Below, piece by piece: positions 40,090-48,488 of a stretch of 56,433 bases of DNA (position 1 is the stretch's first letter; every line of letters starts with the position of its first letter). Position numbers and translations under genes: made by a program. The stretch is taken from assembly GCA_035310015.1 (NCBI GenBank), contig DATGEO010000051.1, positions 1 through 56,433 of the forward strand, in the 5' to 3' direction. Below the pieces are notes generated by a model that saw nothing but the letters and a program-made list of their open reading frames with translations, was not told the DNA's origin and searched no databases. The DNA is from DATGEO01 sp035310015. GTDB taxonomy: Bacteria > Chloroflexota > Dormibacteria > Dormibacterales > Dormibacteraceae.

Positions 40090-40577
40090 TTCTCGCCCTC
40101 GGAGCGCGCGACCGCCATCTCGATCGGCACCGCCGCGCTGTTCATCGGCATCCTGGCGGCGGTGATCACGGCGGGTCCGCTGTTCGCGGCGGGCGGGCTG
40201 CCTCTTCTGTTGGTGGCGCAGGCCGTGCCGTCGGTGATCGCGGCGATCGCCGTCGTGATCGTGATCCGGTCGCGTTCGCCGCGATGGCGGCGGACCACAA
40301 CGTCATCTGGCTAGGTGCGTGGATGTTCGTCGACGGCTTCGTGCTGCTGGCCTGCCTTCCGGTGGTCCTGGACTGGTCGGAGGTGCACGCGGGCCCCGAG
40401 CGGCAGGGCGCGGCGGTTGGCTTTCTCATGATGGCCGGCAACCTCGGTGGGCTGGTGCTCGTGCTGGCGATCCAGCCGCTCATCGCCAACCCGTACATCT
40501 GCCTCGGACTGCTCGCCGTGGTGGCCCTGCTTGGGCTGCCGGCGGTGATGCGCCTCCCCGCCAGGGCCCGCACGTAG
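40087..40577 (+). pseudogene. C-terminal remnant of an MFS transporter
   Basis: From TTC 40090, frame 1 reads FSPSERATAISIGTAALFIGILAAVITAGPLFAAGGLPLLLVAQAVPSVIAAIAVVIVIRSR, typical mid-region helices of a major facilitator. After about 40275 the match resumes in another frame as AAMAADHNVIWLGAWMFVDGFVLLACLPVVLDWSEVHAGPERQGAAVGFLMMAGNLGG and runs to TAG 40575-40577. At least one frameshift and internal deletion, plus loss of the first half, make it nonfunctional. Confidence 0.6.
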
Positions 40578-40614
40578 GCCCCACTCGTAGACGGCGCCAT
40601 ATGATTGCGCCCGC

Positions 40615-43600
40615 ATGCAGCGCGCCCTCAGCCCAGTCCTGATCGGCCGCGAGCACGAGCTCGGCCTCCTGGAGGACACGCTCCTCACCTCGTCACGGGG
40701 CGATGCCAGGGTGGCGCTGATCGCGGGCGAGGCCGGGATGGGGAAGACACGCCTTGCCGAAGAGCTCGTGGTTCGGGCCCGGAAGATCGGCTTCGACGTG
40801 CTGACGGGCGCGTGCTCGGAAGCCGAGCTGTCGCTGCCGTACCTTCCCTTCGTCGAGGCCATTGGCAACTACATCGCCCGCACGGACGTCGAGGCCCTGC
40901 GCGCCCGGCTGGGTCCGTCCGCCCGCGAGCTGGGACGGCTCTTCCCCCGCCTCGCGGGTGGCGAGCTGCCCGCGGACGCGGGCGACCCGGCGCACGCAAG
41001 GCTTCGACTTTGCGAAGCGCTGACCGAGCTGCTCAATGTGCCGGCGGAGCGACGTGGCCTGCTCCTGGTGCTGGAGGACCTGCACTGGGCGGACGCGTCG
41101 ACGCGCGAGGTCATCGACTTCCTCGTCCGCCGCCTGCGGACGGGCCGGGTGATGATCCTCGGCACCTATCGCAGCGACGAGATGCACCGCAAGCATCCGC
41201 TGGTCCCGACCGTGCAGGGTTGGGTGCGCGGCGGCCTGGTCGAGCTCGTAGAGCTTGCCCCTCTCACGCCCGACGGCATAGGCGGGATGGTGCGCGCGAT
41301 CTTCGACGAGCAGCACGTCACCCCCGAGTTCAGCAACTTCCTGCACAGCCGGTGCGAGGGCAACCCTTTTGTGCTGGAGGAGATGCTCAAGCTCGCGATC
41401 GACCGGGGCGACATCTATCGCACCGAAAGAGGTTGGGAGAGGAAGGCGCTTGGAGAGCTCCGCCTGCCCCGGACCGTCAAGGACACGATCCTGCTGCGTG
41501 TGGAGCGGCTCGACGATCGACAGGTGCAGCTCCTCGGCACCGCCGCGGTTCTGGGCCAGTCGTTCGAGGCGTCCCTTCTGACCGCGGCCTCGGGCCAGGC
41601 CGCCGAGGTCGTGGAGGAGGCCCTGCACGCGGCCGAGCAGCAGCAGATCCTCGAGGAGGACCCCAGGGCCGGCCGCTACCGCTTCCGCCACGCGCTCACC
41701 CGTGAGGTCATCTATGAGGACCTCCCGGCGCCCAAGCGCGAGCGCCTCCACCTGCGCGCCGCCCAAGTGCTGCGAGAGCGGCCGGACTTCGCGACCGTGG
41801 ATGTGGTCTTCCACCTGATGGCCGCCAACGCGTTCACGGAGGCGCTCCCGCTCTGCCTCGAGGCGGCGCGCGAGGCGGTGGCCCAGGGTGCAGACGAAGA
41901 GGCGGTTGAGCTGTACCGGCGTGCCCTCCCGCACATCACCGACCAGCGCCAGCGCGCCGACGTGCTGTGCAGCCTCGGTGAGTCGGCGTCGCGAATCGGC
42001 GACGCCGCCGCCGCGATCGAGTACCTCGAGGAAGGAATCGCGCTGCTCGAGCGGCTGGGCGACCCGATCGCCGCGGCAGGCCACCGCATCATGCTCGGGC
42101 GCAGCCGGGGCCTCGCGGGCTCGACAGACAACGAGTTGCAGGAGTATGAGGCGGCCGCGCGCACGCTCGAGCCGGCGGGACCCAGCGAGGCCCTGGCCAT
42201 GGCCTACATGCGGATGTCCGCGGCCCACTCATTCAACTACCGCTACGCGCTTGCGCTGCCGATGGCGATGAAGGCTCTCGAGGTCGCTGAGGCGGCCGGA
42301 GCTGATGCCATCCGCATCTGGACTTACAACTTCGTCGGTCTTGGGCTCATTGGCAACGGACGCATCGAGGAGGTGGACGCCAGTCTGTGGCGCAGCTACC
42401 GCGAAGCCCTAGATCGCGACCTGCGCTGGATCGCCGGCAATGCCCTGCACAACCTGAGCGCAGTTCTCATGTGGCGTGGCGATGCCCGTGCCGCCGAGGC
42501 GTTGCGCCTCGTGTCCCTTTTGCGCGAGCTTCGCGTCGGGACGTGGTCCGTCACCAGCCCGTTGCTGATCGAGATGAACAGCGCCATCTTTCTCGGCGAA
42601 TTCGAGCGGGGCGTTATCAGCGCTCAGCGCGCCAGCCAGCTGGGTGCATCTCGGGGCAATCGATGGGTGAGCCGCTTTGCAGAGATCGGCCTCAGCCATA
42701 TCTATGTCGAGCAGGGACGATTCGAGGAGGCGCGGCCGTTGCTCGGGGTGACCCATGTCGAGCGTCAGCGCGATTCGCAGGAGGCGATCGCGATCATCCG
42801 TTACGGCCTCGGAAGCGGTGACCTGGAGCCGGCCCTCGAAGCGGCGAGACTGCTCAAAGACCTCGGCGAGGCGGTCGACGGTGTTCCAGTCGCGGTCGAT
42901 CACGCCGTGGAGGCATTTGTCCGCGGCGGCTCGCTCGCTGAGGCCGTAGCGATGGCCGAGAGCCTGGCCCTCAACCGGCCGGAACTCGCCGAGACGCCCT
43001 ACGTACTGCTCGCACGCGCGCGCGTTGAGCTGGCGCAGGGCAGCGTCGACGCCGCGGCGGATCACGCAGGGGCGGCGCTTGCGATCTTCAACAAGGCTGG
43101 ATACCGGCCCTCCGCGGCGCGCACCCATCTCCTGCTGGCGGAAGCGGTCGCGGCGGCGGATCCTGAACAGGCTGCTGACCATGTCCGGGCCGCCGCCCGG
43201 CTGGCGCTCGAGATGGGTGCCAGGGTGATCCATGCCGAGGCCGCCAAGCTGATGGAGAAATTGGGTGGCAGCCTGGGGGAGGAGGCCGTCGCGCCGGACC
43301 GCGCTGACGAAGACATCGCCCAGACGCAAGCGGGCGAGCGCTTGGTCACGGTGCTGTTTGCCGACGTGCGCGGTTACACGGCGCTGACGGCGGCGATCCC
43401 ACCGGCCGAGCTCGCCGACCGCATCTCGGCGCTGCAGCGCTGGGCGGTCGCCGAGGTCGAGCGCCATCACGGAGTGCTGGATAAGTTCGCGGGCGATGCG
43501 CTCATGGCCACCTTCAATGTCTCCGGCGCGTCGGTCGACCACTGCGTGCACGCGCTCCAGACGGCGCTGGCGATCCGCGACAAGGCGGCGATGCTGGGCC

Positions 43601-43884
43601 TTGCGGTAGGAGTCGGGATTGCCACCGGGCCTGCGGTCGTTGGCCGCATGGCGCGAGGAGCCAACCTCAGCGTGCTCGGCGAGGCGACGAACCTTGCCTC
43701 ACGTCTGCAAGCCCAGGCCGGTCCGGGCGAGATTCTGCTCAGCGAGCAGTCCAACCGCCGGGTCGACGGATGGCTGTCAGCTCGCGGCCTCGGCACCGAG
43801 CCCGTGAGGCTGTCATTGAAGGGCATTGCGGGTGAGACGGTCGTTCACCGGCTGCCGGCCCCGGCGGAGGCCGCAACGGCCTGA
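40615..43884 (+). CDS. AAA/STAND ATPase-TPR-class III nucleotide cyclase, 1089 aa
   Basis: A large cytoplasmic signalling protein. N-terminal ATPase (about 1-280) with Walker A GEAGMGKT (38-45), Walker B LLLVLEDLHWADAS, and the LVGRE-like opening LIGREHELGLLE. A long helical TPR-like region follows (about 390-890). The C-terminal class III cyclase domain begins near 909: VTVLFADVRGYTAL (metal Asp917), DKFAGDALMATF (metal Asp961) and GEATNLASRL (transition-state Asn1026 and Arg1030). All core catalytic residues are present, so cAMP or cGMP synthesis is likely. The related actinobacterial proteins usually carry the cyclase at the N-terminus. No immediate operon partner; it follows the gene remnants. 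Confidence 0.9.
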   Translation: MQRALSPVLIGREHELGLLEDTLLTSSRGDARVALIAGEAGMGKTRLAEELVVRARKIGFDVLTGACSEAELSLPYLPFVEAIGNYIARTDVEALRARLGPSARELGRLFPRLAGGELPADAGDPAHARLRLCEALTELLNVPAERRGLLLVLEDLHWADASTREVIDFLVRRLRTGRVMILGTYRSDEMHRKHPLVPTVQGWVRGGLVELVELAPLTPDGIGGMVRAIFDEQHVTPEFSNFLHSRCEGNPFVLEEMLKLAIDRGDIYRTERGWERKALGELRLPRTVKDTILLRVERLDDRQVQLLGTAAVLGQSFEASLLTAASGQAAEVVEEALHAAEQQQILEEDPRAGRYRFRHALTREVIYEDLPAPKRERLHLRAAQVLRERPDFATVDVVFHLMAANAFTEALPLCLEAAREAVAQGADEEAVELYRRALPHITDQRQRADVLCSLGESASRIGDAAAAIEYLEEGIALLERLGDPIAAAGHRIMLGRSRGLAGSTDNELQEYEAAARTLEPAGPSEALAMAYMRMSAAHSFNYRYALALPMAMKALEVAEAAGADAIRIWTYNFVGLGLIGNGRIEEVDASLWRSYREALDRDLRWIAGNALHNLSAVLMWRGDARAAEALRLVSLLRELRVGTWSVTSPLLIEMNSAIFLGEFERGVISAQRASQLGASRGNRWVSRFAEIGLSHIYVEQGRFEEARPLLGVTHVERQRDSQEAIAIIRYGLGSGDLEPALEAARLLKDLGEAVDGVPVAVDHAVEAFVRGGSLAEAVAMAESLALNRPELAETPYVLLARARVELAQGSVDAAADHAGAALAIFNKAGYRPSAARTHLLLAEAVAAADPEQAADHVRAAARLALEMGARVIHAEAAKLMEKLGGSLGEEAVAPDRADEDIAQTQAGERLVTVLFADVRGYTALTAAIPPAELADRISALQRWAVAEVERHHGVLDKFAGDALMATFNVSGASVDHCVHALQTALAIRDKAAMLGLAVGVGIATGPAVVGRMARGANLSVLGEATNLASRLQAQAGPGEILLSEQSNRRVDGWLSARGLGTEPVRLSLKGIAGETVVHRLPAPAEAATA

Positions 43885-43920
43885 CCCGGTCCTGTCAGGG
43901 CCCGATGCCGGGCGTTCCTG

Positions 43921-43942
43921 AGCCCAGGTCACAAACTGGGCT
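43921..43942 (+). terminator. Stem-loop after the cyclase gene
   Basis: AGCCCAG-(8)-CTGGGCT, a perfect 7-bp stem, lies 36 bases after the cyclase stop. No T-run follows. It may end the cyclase transcript together with the larger hairpin at 43973-44008. Confidence 0.45.
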
Positions 43943-43972
43943 GCCATCGGTTCACTGCCAGGCCAGGAGGGG

Positions 43973-44008
43973 GGCCCGGCGGCGGTTGTCTCCGACCTCC
44001 GCCGGGCC
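43973..44008. terminator. Bidirectional 10-bp GC-rich hairpin between convergent genes
   Basis: GGCCCGGCGG (43973-43982) pairs perfectly with CCGCCGGGCC (43999-44008) around a 16-base loop, followed by TTA on the plus strand. It lies between the cyclase (plus) and nrdJ (minus) and could terminate both. Confidence 0.6.
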
Positions 44009-44027
44009 TTAGGGGTAGTGGCTTAGC

Positions 44028-47000
44028 TCAGCTGCAGCCTGTGGTCGCGCCGCAGTTCAGGCACTTGTAGCAGGACCCTGACCGGACGGTGATCGCGCCG
44101 CAATCCGGGCACGCCGGCGCGTCGGTGTTGATGAAAGCAATCTTCTGAACCTCGCCCTGCGCGCGGCCGGCGTGCGCTGCGCCGTTCCCGTTGACCTTGG
44201 GCGCGGCGATGATCTTCAGCGCCCCCGGGCCGGTGGCTGGGTCCGGCTTCGTCGTCGGGGCCGAGGGCGGCTCTTCGCGCAGGATCACACCGGCCTCCTC
44301 CGCATCCGCGGACGGCAGGAAGTGGCTCGCCATCCAGCGGAAGATGTAGTCGACGATCGACTTCGCGATCGGAATCTCCTGGTTCTTCGTGAACCCGGAC
44401 GGCTCGAACCGCATGTGCGTGAACTTGTCGACCATGAACTTGAGCGGCACGCCGAACTGCAGCGCGTACGACGTCTGCGTCGCGAAGGCGTCCATGAGGC
44501 CGGAGATGGTCGAGCCTTCCTTGGCCATGGTCACGAACAGCTCGCCGGGCTGGCCGTCCTCGTAGAGGCCGACCGTCAGGTAGCCCTCGTGCCCGGCGAT
44601 GTCGAACTTGTGCGTGATCGAGCGGCGCTCGTCCGGCAGCTTGCGCCGCATCGCGCGGTACTCGACCACTGGTTCTTCCTTCTTCTTGTCGAGGGAGGTG
44701 GAGAGAGGCTGCGAGCGCTTGCACCCGTCGCGATAGATCGCGATGCACTTGAGGCCGAGCTTCCACGACTCCATGTAGGTCTGCTCGATCTCTTCGACGG
44801 TCGCATCGCTGGGCAGGTTGACCGTCTTCGACATCGAGCCGGAGATGAACGGCTGAACGGCGGCCATCATCCGGACGTGGCCCATCGGTGCGATCGAGCG
44901 GGAGCCCTTCACCGGCTTGAACGCGCAGTCGAAGACCTTCAGGTGCTCGTCCGCCAGGTGCGGCGCGCCCTCGATGGTGTCGTTCTCATCGATGTACTCG
45001 ACGATCTCCTTCACCGCCGGGCTGTCGTAGCCGAGCTTGCGCAGAGCCTGCGGCACCGTGCCGTTGACGATCTTCAGCAGACCGCCGCCGACCAGCTTCT
45101 TGTACTTCACCAGCGCCAGGTCCGGCTCGATACCGGTCGTGTCGCAGTCCATCATCAGGCCGATCGTGTTGTGACTGACGAAGCCGTTGGCGATGTAGGT
45201 GACGTTGTCAGGGACCGAGAGGTCATACGTGAGCTGCTCCTCGCCGAGCTTGGTGCTTTCAACCGAGTCGTAGAAGAAGCTCAGGATTTGCTTGAGCTCC
45301 ACGCTCCCTGTCCGTTCCAACAGTTCAGTCGCGGATCGCCGAGACACCGCACCGTCGCGGCGGATCGCCATCAGGATGTTCCTTCTCAGTCGGTCGTTCT
45401 CGGGGACGAGGCGGTCCACGAGTTCTCGCGAAAGCGGGATGTGGTCATAGCGCGCCGCCTGGGGGTGGTCCACTGGAGCGACCAGCGCCAGCTTCCGCTT
45501 GGAAATGAACCCCACCGAATCGCCGAACAGGCCCGCGGTCGACTGATTGAGCAAGCGCAGGACGTAGCGCGGCGAGCTTCCCCAGCTTCCGTTACCGGGC
45601 TCGTCCACCTTGCGTGTTGTCACAAAGCCCAGCGCGAGCAGGACCGCCTGCACATCGCGGCTGAACTGTTCTGTCGCAGTCGAGAACGAGACGTATCCGG
45701 ATGCCACGGTGCCATCGGCCTCGAAGAGCCCTCGCACAAATGCGCCGTAGATGGCCCGATCATTGGTGTGCAGAACCGAATCAGGGATGTGCGCGACGTA
45801 CCCCTTTCCTTTGTGGTCCGCGCTCGGAGTCCGCTTGACAAAGCCACAAGCCTCCCACCAGAGCGCCAATCGCACTGAGTGGAACGCGACCTCCGTATAG
45901 CCCTTCTTTTCGGTGATCGCGGCGGTGAGGCCGAACAATGACCGGCCAAGGAAAGTCAGGCGCTCGACAACATCGCGTTCTGAGGCCGCGACGCAAAGAC
46001 GGAGGCCTTTCGCATGGAGGGATCCGTCGCCCATGAAGTAGCCGACGAACTCAGCGAGGTCAGGGGTCATCTGGCGCGGCACGAACGTGCTGTGATCCGA
46101 TGTCCAGTAAGCATCTGGCAGCGGGGGCAGTTGCACTGCGACGGGCTCGCCGATCAAGCCGCCGAGCATCATCGGGATCCGGTCGCCGGAGCGGATGTCG
46201 CTCAAACGTCGCCATGCCCACGCGCCATCCGCGTCCACCACCTTGATGCGATGTGTCGTGGTGCCCTGGATCCGATAGCCGCGGCTGGTCTCAACCGTCA
46301 CGACCGGCTCTGCGCCGTTGACGTAGAAATTGGTCGCCTTTCGGGGTCCGGCGTCGGTGGCGACCTCGGCCTCAAGACCCTGCCACTTTTCTCCTTCAGG
46401 ATCACCGAGGCTTCGGAGCCTGACCAGGCCACGATCGGTGATGACCATGGAGTCGCCGACCAGACATCCAGTCGGAGCCAGCACCGTCGCCTGCGCGTTG
46501 CGGTAGCCGTGCACCCGGCCTAGGCTGACCGCCTCATCCCACGTCTCGCGGGCCGCGTTCACGACCTCGGCGGACTCGGGCGAGGTGGTCAGGGCGTGAG
46601 CCGCCTGGCGGTGCTTCTCCATCACCCGGAGCATCGGCTCGCGGTTCTTCTCGAACTCGCTGAACGGACCCTTCACCTCCGCCATGCGGGCGGACTGCGC
46701 GAACGCGCGGCCGGTCATGATCGCGGTGATCGCGCCGGCGAAGCGGCCGCCCTCGGCCGAGTCGTAAGCCAGGCCCATCGACATCAGCAGCGCGCCGAGG
46801 TTGGCGTAGCCGAGGCCGAGCGGCCGCAGCGCCTCCGAGTTCTTGGCGATGGCCGGGGTGGGGTAGGACGCGTTGGAAACGAGGATCTCCTGCCCGGTGA
46901 AGCACACGTCCACCGCGCGGCGGAAGCGATCCACGTCGAAGGTTCCGCCCTCGACCTGGAACTTCATCAGGTTCAGGGACAGCAGGTTGCAGGCGGTGTC

Positions 47001-48158
47001 GTCGAGGAAGACGAACTCCGAGCACGGGTTGGTGGCGTTGATCCGGCCGGTGTTCGGAACCACGTTCCAGTCCTGGATCGTGCTGTCGAACTGCAGTCCG
47101 GGGTCGCCGCAGATCCACGCCGCGTCGGCGATGTCACGCCACAGCGACCGCGCCTTGTAGGTGTCGATCACGCGGCCGTCGACGATCGCATGCGTCGTCC
47201 AGTCCTTGTCCTCGACCACCGCGTTCATGAAGTCGTCGCTCACCCGCACCGAGTGGTTGGCGTTCTGGAACTGGACCGAGTCGTATGCGCCGCCCGGCAC
47301 GTTGAAGCCCGCGTTGTAGCCGGCGTCGATGAGGGCCCAGGCCTTCTTCTCCTCCTCCGCCTTGCATTTGATGAAGTCGACGATGTCGGGGTGATCGGCG
47401 TTGAGGATGACCATCTTGGCCGCGCGCCTGGTCGTGCCGCCGGACTTGATGGAGCCGGCGAACGAGTCGTAGCCGCGCATGAACGAGACCGGACCGGAGG
47501 CCGTGCCGCCACCCGACAGCTGCTCCTTGGAGGAGCGCAGAACCGAAAGGTTCGTGCCGGTGCCGCTGCCGAACTTGAACAGCATCCCCTCGGTCTTGGC
47601 GAGGTCGAGGATCGACTCCATCGAGTCCTGGACCGAGTTGATGAAGCACGCCGAGCCCTGCTGGCTGCGGCCGGGGACGCCGATGTTGAACCAGACGGGG
47701 CTGTTGAACGAGGCGTGCTGCGTGACCAGCAGGTAGCGGAGCTCTTCCGCCCAGTTGTCCGCGTCCTCGTCGGTCGCGAAGTAGCCGCCCTCGACGCCCC
47801 AGCGCTTCAGGGTGTCGACCACCCGGTCGACGATCTGGCGCACGCTGGTCTCCCGCTCCGGGCTGCCGGGGGCGCCGCGGAAGTACTTCTGGGCGACGAC
47901 GTTGATGGCCAGCTGCGACCACGAGCGGGGGACCTCGACGTCCTTCTGCTCGAAGATGACCTGGCCCTTCTCGCTGGTGATGGCCGCGGTCCGGCGCTCC
48001 CACTCGATCAGGTCGTAGGCGTGGCTGCCGGGGGGCGTGAAGAAACGCTCGAAGCGGAGCCCGGCTTTGGTCTTCACCGCTCCCTCAGTCTGCGCCCGCG
48101 CGCCGTCATTTCCATTGCGGCGGGCGGCTGCAGCGACGTCAGCAACATTCTTGGCCAT
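44028..48158 (-). CDS. nrdJ: Adenosylcobalamin-dependent (class II) ribonucleotide reductase with intein
   Basis: Reduces ribonucleotides to deoxyribonucleotides. Encoded as 1376 residues; 943 remain after removal of a 433-residue intein. Extein features are the catalytic-cysteine strand in SACFINSVQDSMESILD, FKFGSGTGTNLSVLRSSKEQLSGGGTASGPVSFMRGYD (class II signature), NPCSEFVFLDDTACNLLSLNLMKF with the radical-site cysteine, and ATVLAPTG|TIGLMMDCDTTGIEPDLALVKYKKLVGGG, where the bar marks the intein site. A zinc-ribbon tail (CPDCGAITVRSGSCYKCLNCG) is typical. ATG at 48158 behind AAGGAGG. No NrdR or second reductase gene is seen here. It depends on B12, which links it to the SUMT-HemD and Ni/Co permease genes. 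Confidence 0.97.
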   Translation of the reverse strand: MAKNVADVAAAARRNGNDGARAQTEGAVKTKAGLRFERFFTPPGSHAYDLIEWERRTAAITSEKGQVIFEQKDVEVPRSWSQLAINVVAQKYFRGAPGSPERETSVRQIVDRVVDTLKRWGVEGGYFATDEDADNWAEELRYLLVTQHASFNSPVWFNIGVPGRSQQGSACFINSVQDSMESILDLAKTEGMLFKFGSGTGTNLSVLRSSKEQLSGGGTASGPVSFMRGYDSFAGSIKSGGTTRRAAKMVILNADHPDIVDFIKCKAEEEKKAWALIDAGYNAGFNVPGGAYDSVQFQNANHSVRVSDDFMNAVVEDKDWTTHAIVDGRVIDTYKARSLWRDIADAAWICGDPGLQFDSTIQDWNVVPNTGRINATNPCSEFVFLDDTACNLLSLNLMKFQVEGGTFDVDRFRRAVDVCFTGQEILVSNASYPTPAIAKNSEALRPLGLGYANLGALLMSMGLAYDSAEGGRFAGAITAIMTGRAFAQSARMAEVKGPFSEFEKNREPMLRVMEKHRQAAHALTTSPESAEVVNAARETWDEAVSLGRVHGYRNAQATVLAPTGCLVGDSMVITDRGLVRLRSLGDPEGEKWQGLEAEVATDAGPRKATNFYVNGAEPVVTVETSRGYRIQGTTTHRIKVVDADGAWAWRRLSDIRSGDRIPMMLGGLIGEPVAVQLPPLPDAYWTSDHSTFVPRQMTPDLAEFVGYFMGDGSLHAKGLRLCVAASERDVVERLTFLGRSLFGLTAAITEKKGYTEVAFHSVRLALWWEACGFVKRTPSADHKGKGYVAHIPDSVLHTNDRAIYGAFVRGLFEADGTVASGYVSFSTATEQFSRDVQAVLLALGFVTTRKVDEPGNGSWGSSPRYVLRLLNQSTAGLFGDSVGFISKRKLALVAPVDHPQAARYDHIPLSRELVDRLVPENDRLRRNILMAIRRDGAVSRRSATELLERTGSVELKQILSFFYDSVESTKLGEEQLTYDLSVPDNVTYIANGFVSHNTIGLMMDCDTTGIEPDLALVKYKKLVGGGLLKIVNGTVPQALRKLGYDSPAVKEIVEYIDENDTIEGAPHLADEHLKVFDCAFKPVKGSRSIAPMGHVRMMAAVQPFISGSMSKTVNLPSDATVEEIEQTYMESWKLGLKCIAIYRDGCKRSQPLSTSLDKKKEEPVVEYRAMRRKLPDERRSITHKFDIAGHEGYLTVGLYEDGQPGELFVTMAKEGSTISGLMDAFATQTSYALQFGVPLKFMVDKFTHMRFEPSGFTKNQEIPIAKSIVDYIFRWMASHFLPSADAEEAGVILREEPPSAPTTKPDPATGPGALKIIAAPKVNGNGAAHAGRAQGEVQKIAFINTDAPACPDCGAITVRSGSCYKCLNCGATTGCS
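45168..46466 (-). other. Intein with LAGLIDADG homing endonuclease domain, in NrdJ
   Basis: A 433-residue in-frame protein-splicing element (extein residues 564|565 to 997|998). Block A CLVGDSMVITDRG begins with the nucleophilic Cys, and block B is GTTTHRIKV (T-x-x-H). Two dodecapeptides mark the endonuclease: LAEFVGYFMGDGS and YGAFVRGLFEADG, both with the catalytic Asp (DGDG-like). Blocks F-G are VTYIANGFVSHN, ending His-Asn before extein Thr+1. All splicing residues are intact, so it should be active. Codon use here is slightly less GC-rich than in the extein, as expected for a mobile element. Confidence 0.95.
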
Positions 48159-48328
48159 CTAGAGAACGCCTCCTTCATTCATCCCCGTTGAGGATGCTTT
48201 CGAACCGCTTCTTTGGTGGGACGTGGACAGGACGTATGCAGGGACGTGAGACGTATTCGCTTGGGGATGGAAGAGGCCCCAGAGCATGCCCGCCACTTAT
48301 GCCCCAGGGCCTCGATGTAACGACCCGA

Positions 48329-48357
48329 ACTATACGAGGGCCTTTGGGCCTTGTCAA
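48329..48357 (-). promoter_or_regulatory. Consensus promoter of nrdJ
   Basis: On the minus strand TTGACA (48357-48352), a 17-base spacer and TATAGT (48334-48329) give a near-perfect sigma70-type promoter. The start of transcription would fall near 48322, leaving a leader of about 164 bases before the ATG. The leader contains a GAGGCCC/GGGCCTC stem close to its 5' end. Confidence 0.8.
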
Positions 48358-48364
48358 GCCCCAA

Positions 48365-48428
48365 ACACAACATATTTGGTGTCGACCTGGCTCGGAACGC
48401 TATATGTGGGTGGATTACCTGTGGATAA
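48365..48428 (-). promoter_or_regulatory. nrdJ upstream control region: DnaA boxes and NrdR-like sites
   Basis: A perfect DnaA box TTATCCACA lies at 48420-48428 (minus strand), and a degenerate one, TAATCCACC, at 48409-48417. NrdR-like sequences ACACAACATATTTGGT (48365-48380, about 13 of 16 positions of aCaCwAtATaTwGtGt from memory) and a weaker one around 48397-48412 are centred 32 bp apart, the usual spacing for paired NrdR boxes. All lie immediately upstream of the -35. Confidence 0.5.
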
Positions 48429-48488
48429 CCCTGAGGCTGAGTTGGGCACAGCCTGGGCATCCGCTGGGGAAACCTGAGCAAAACCGGC

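Noticed and set aside
48159..48322. Cobalamin riboswitch in the nrdJ leader
   Set aside because: The B12 gene is a natural target, but the conserved GCCACTG B12 box and the expected long fold are not found on the transcribed strand; class II reductases do not need this control.
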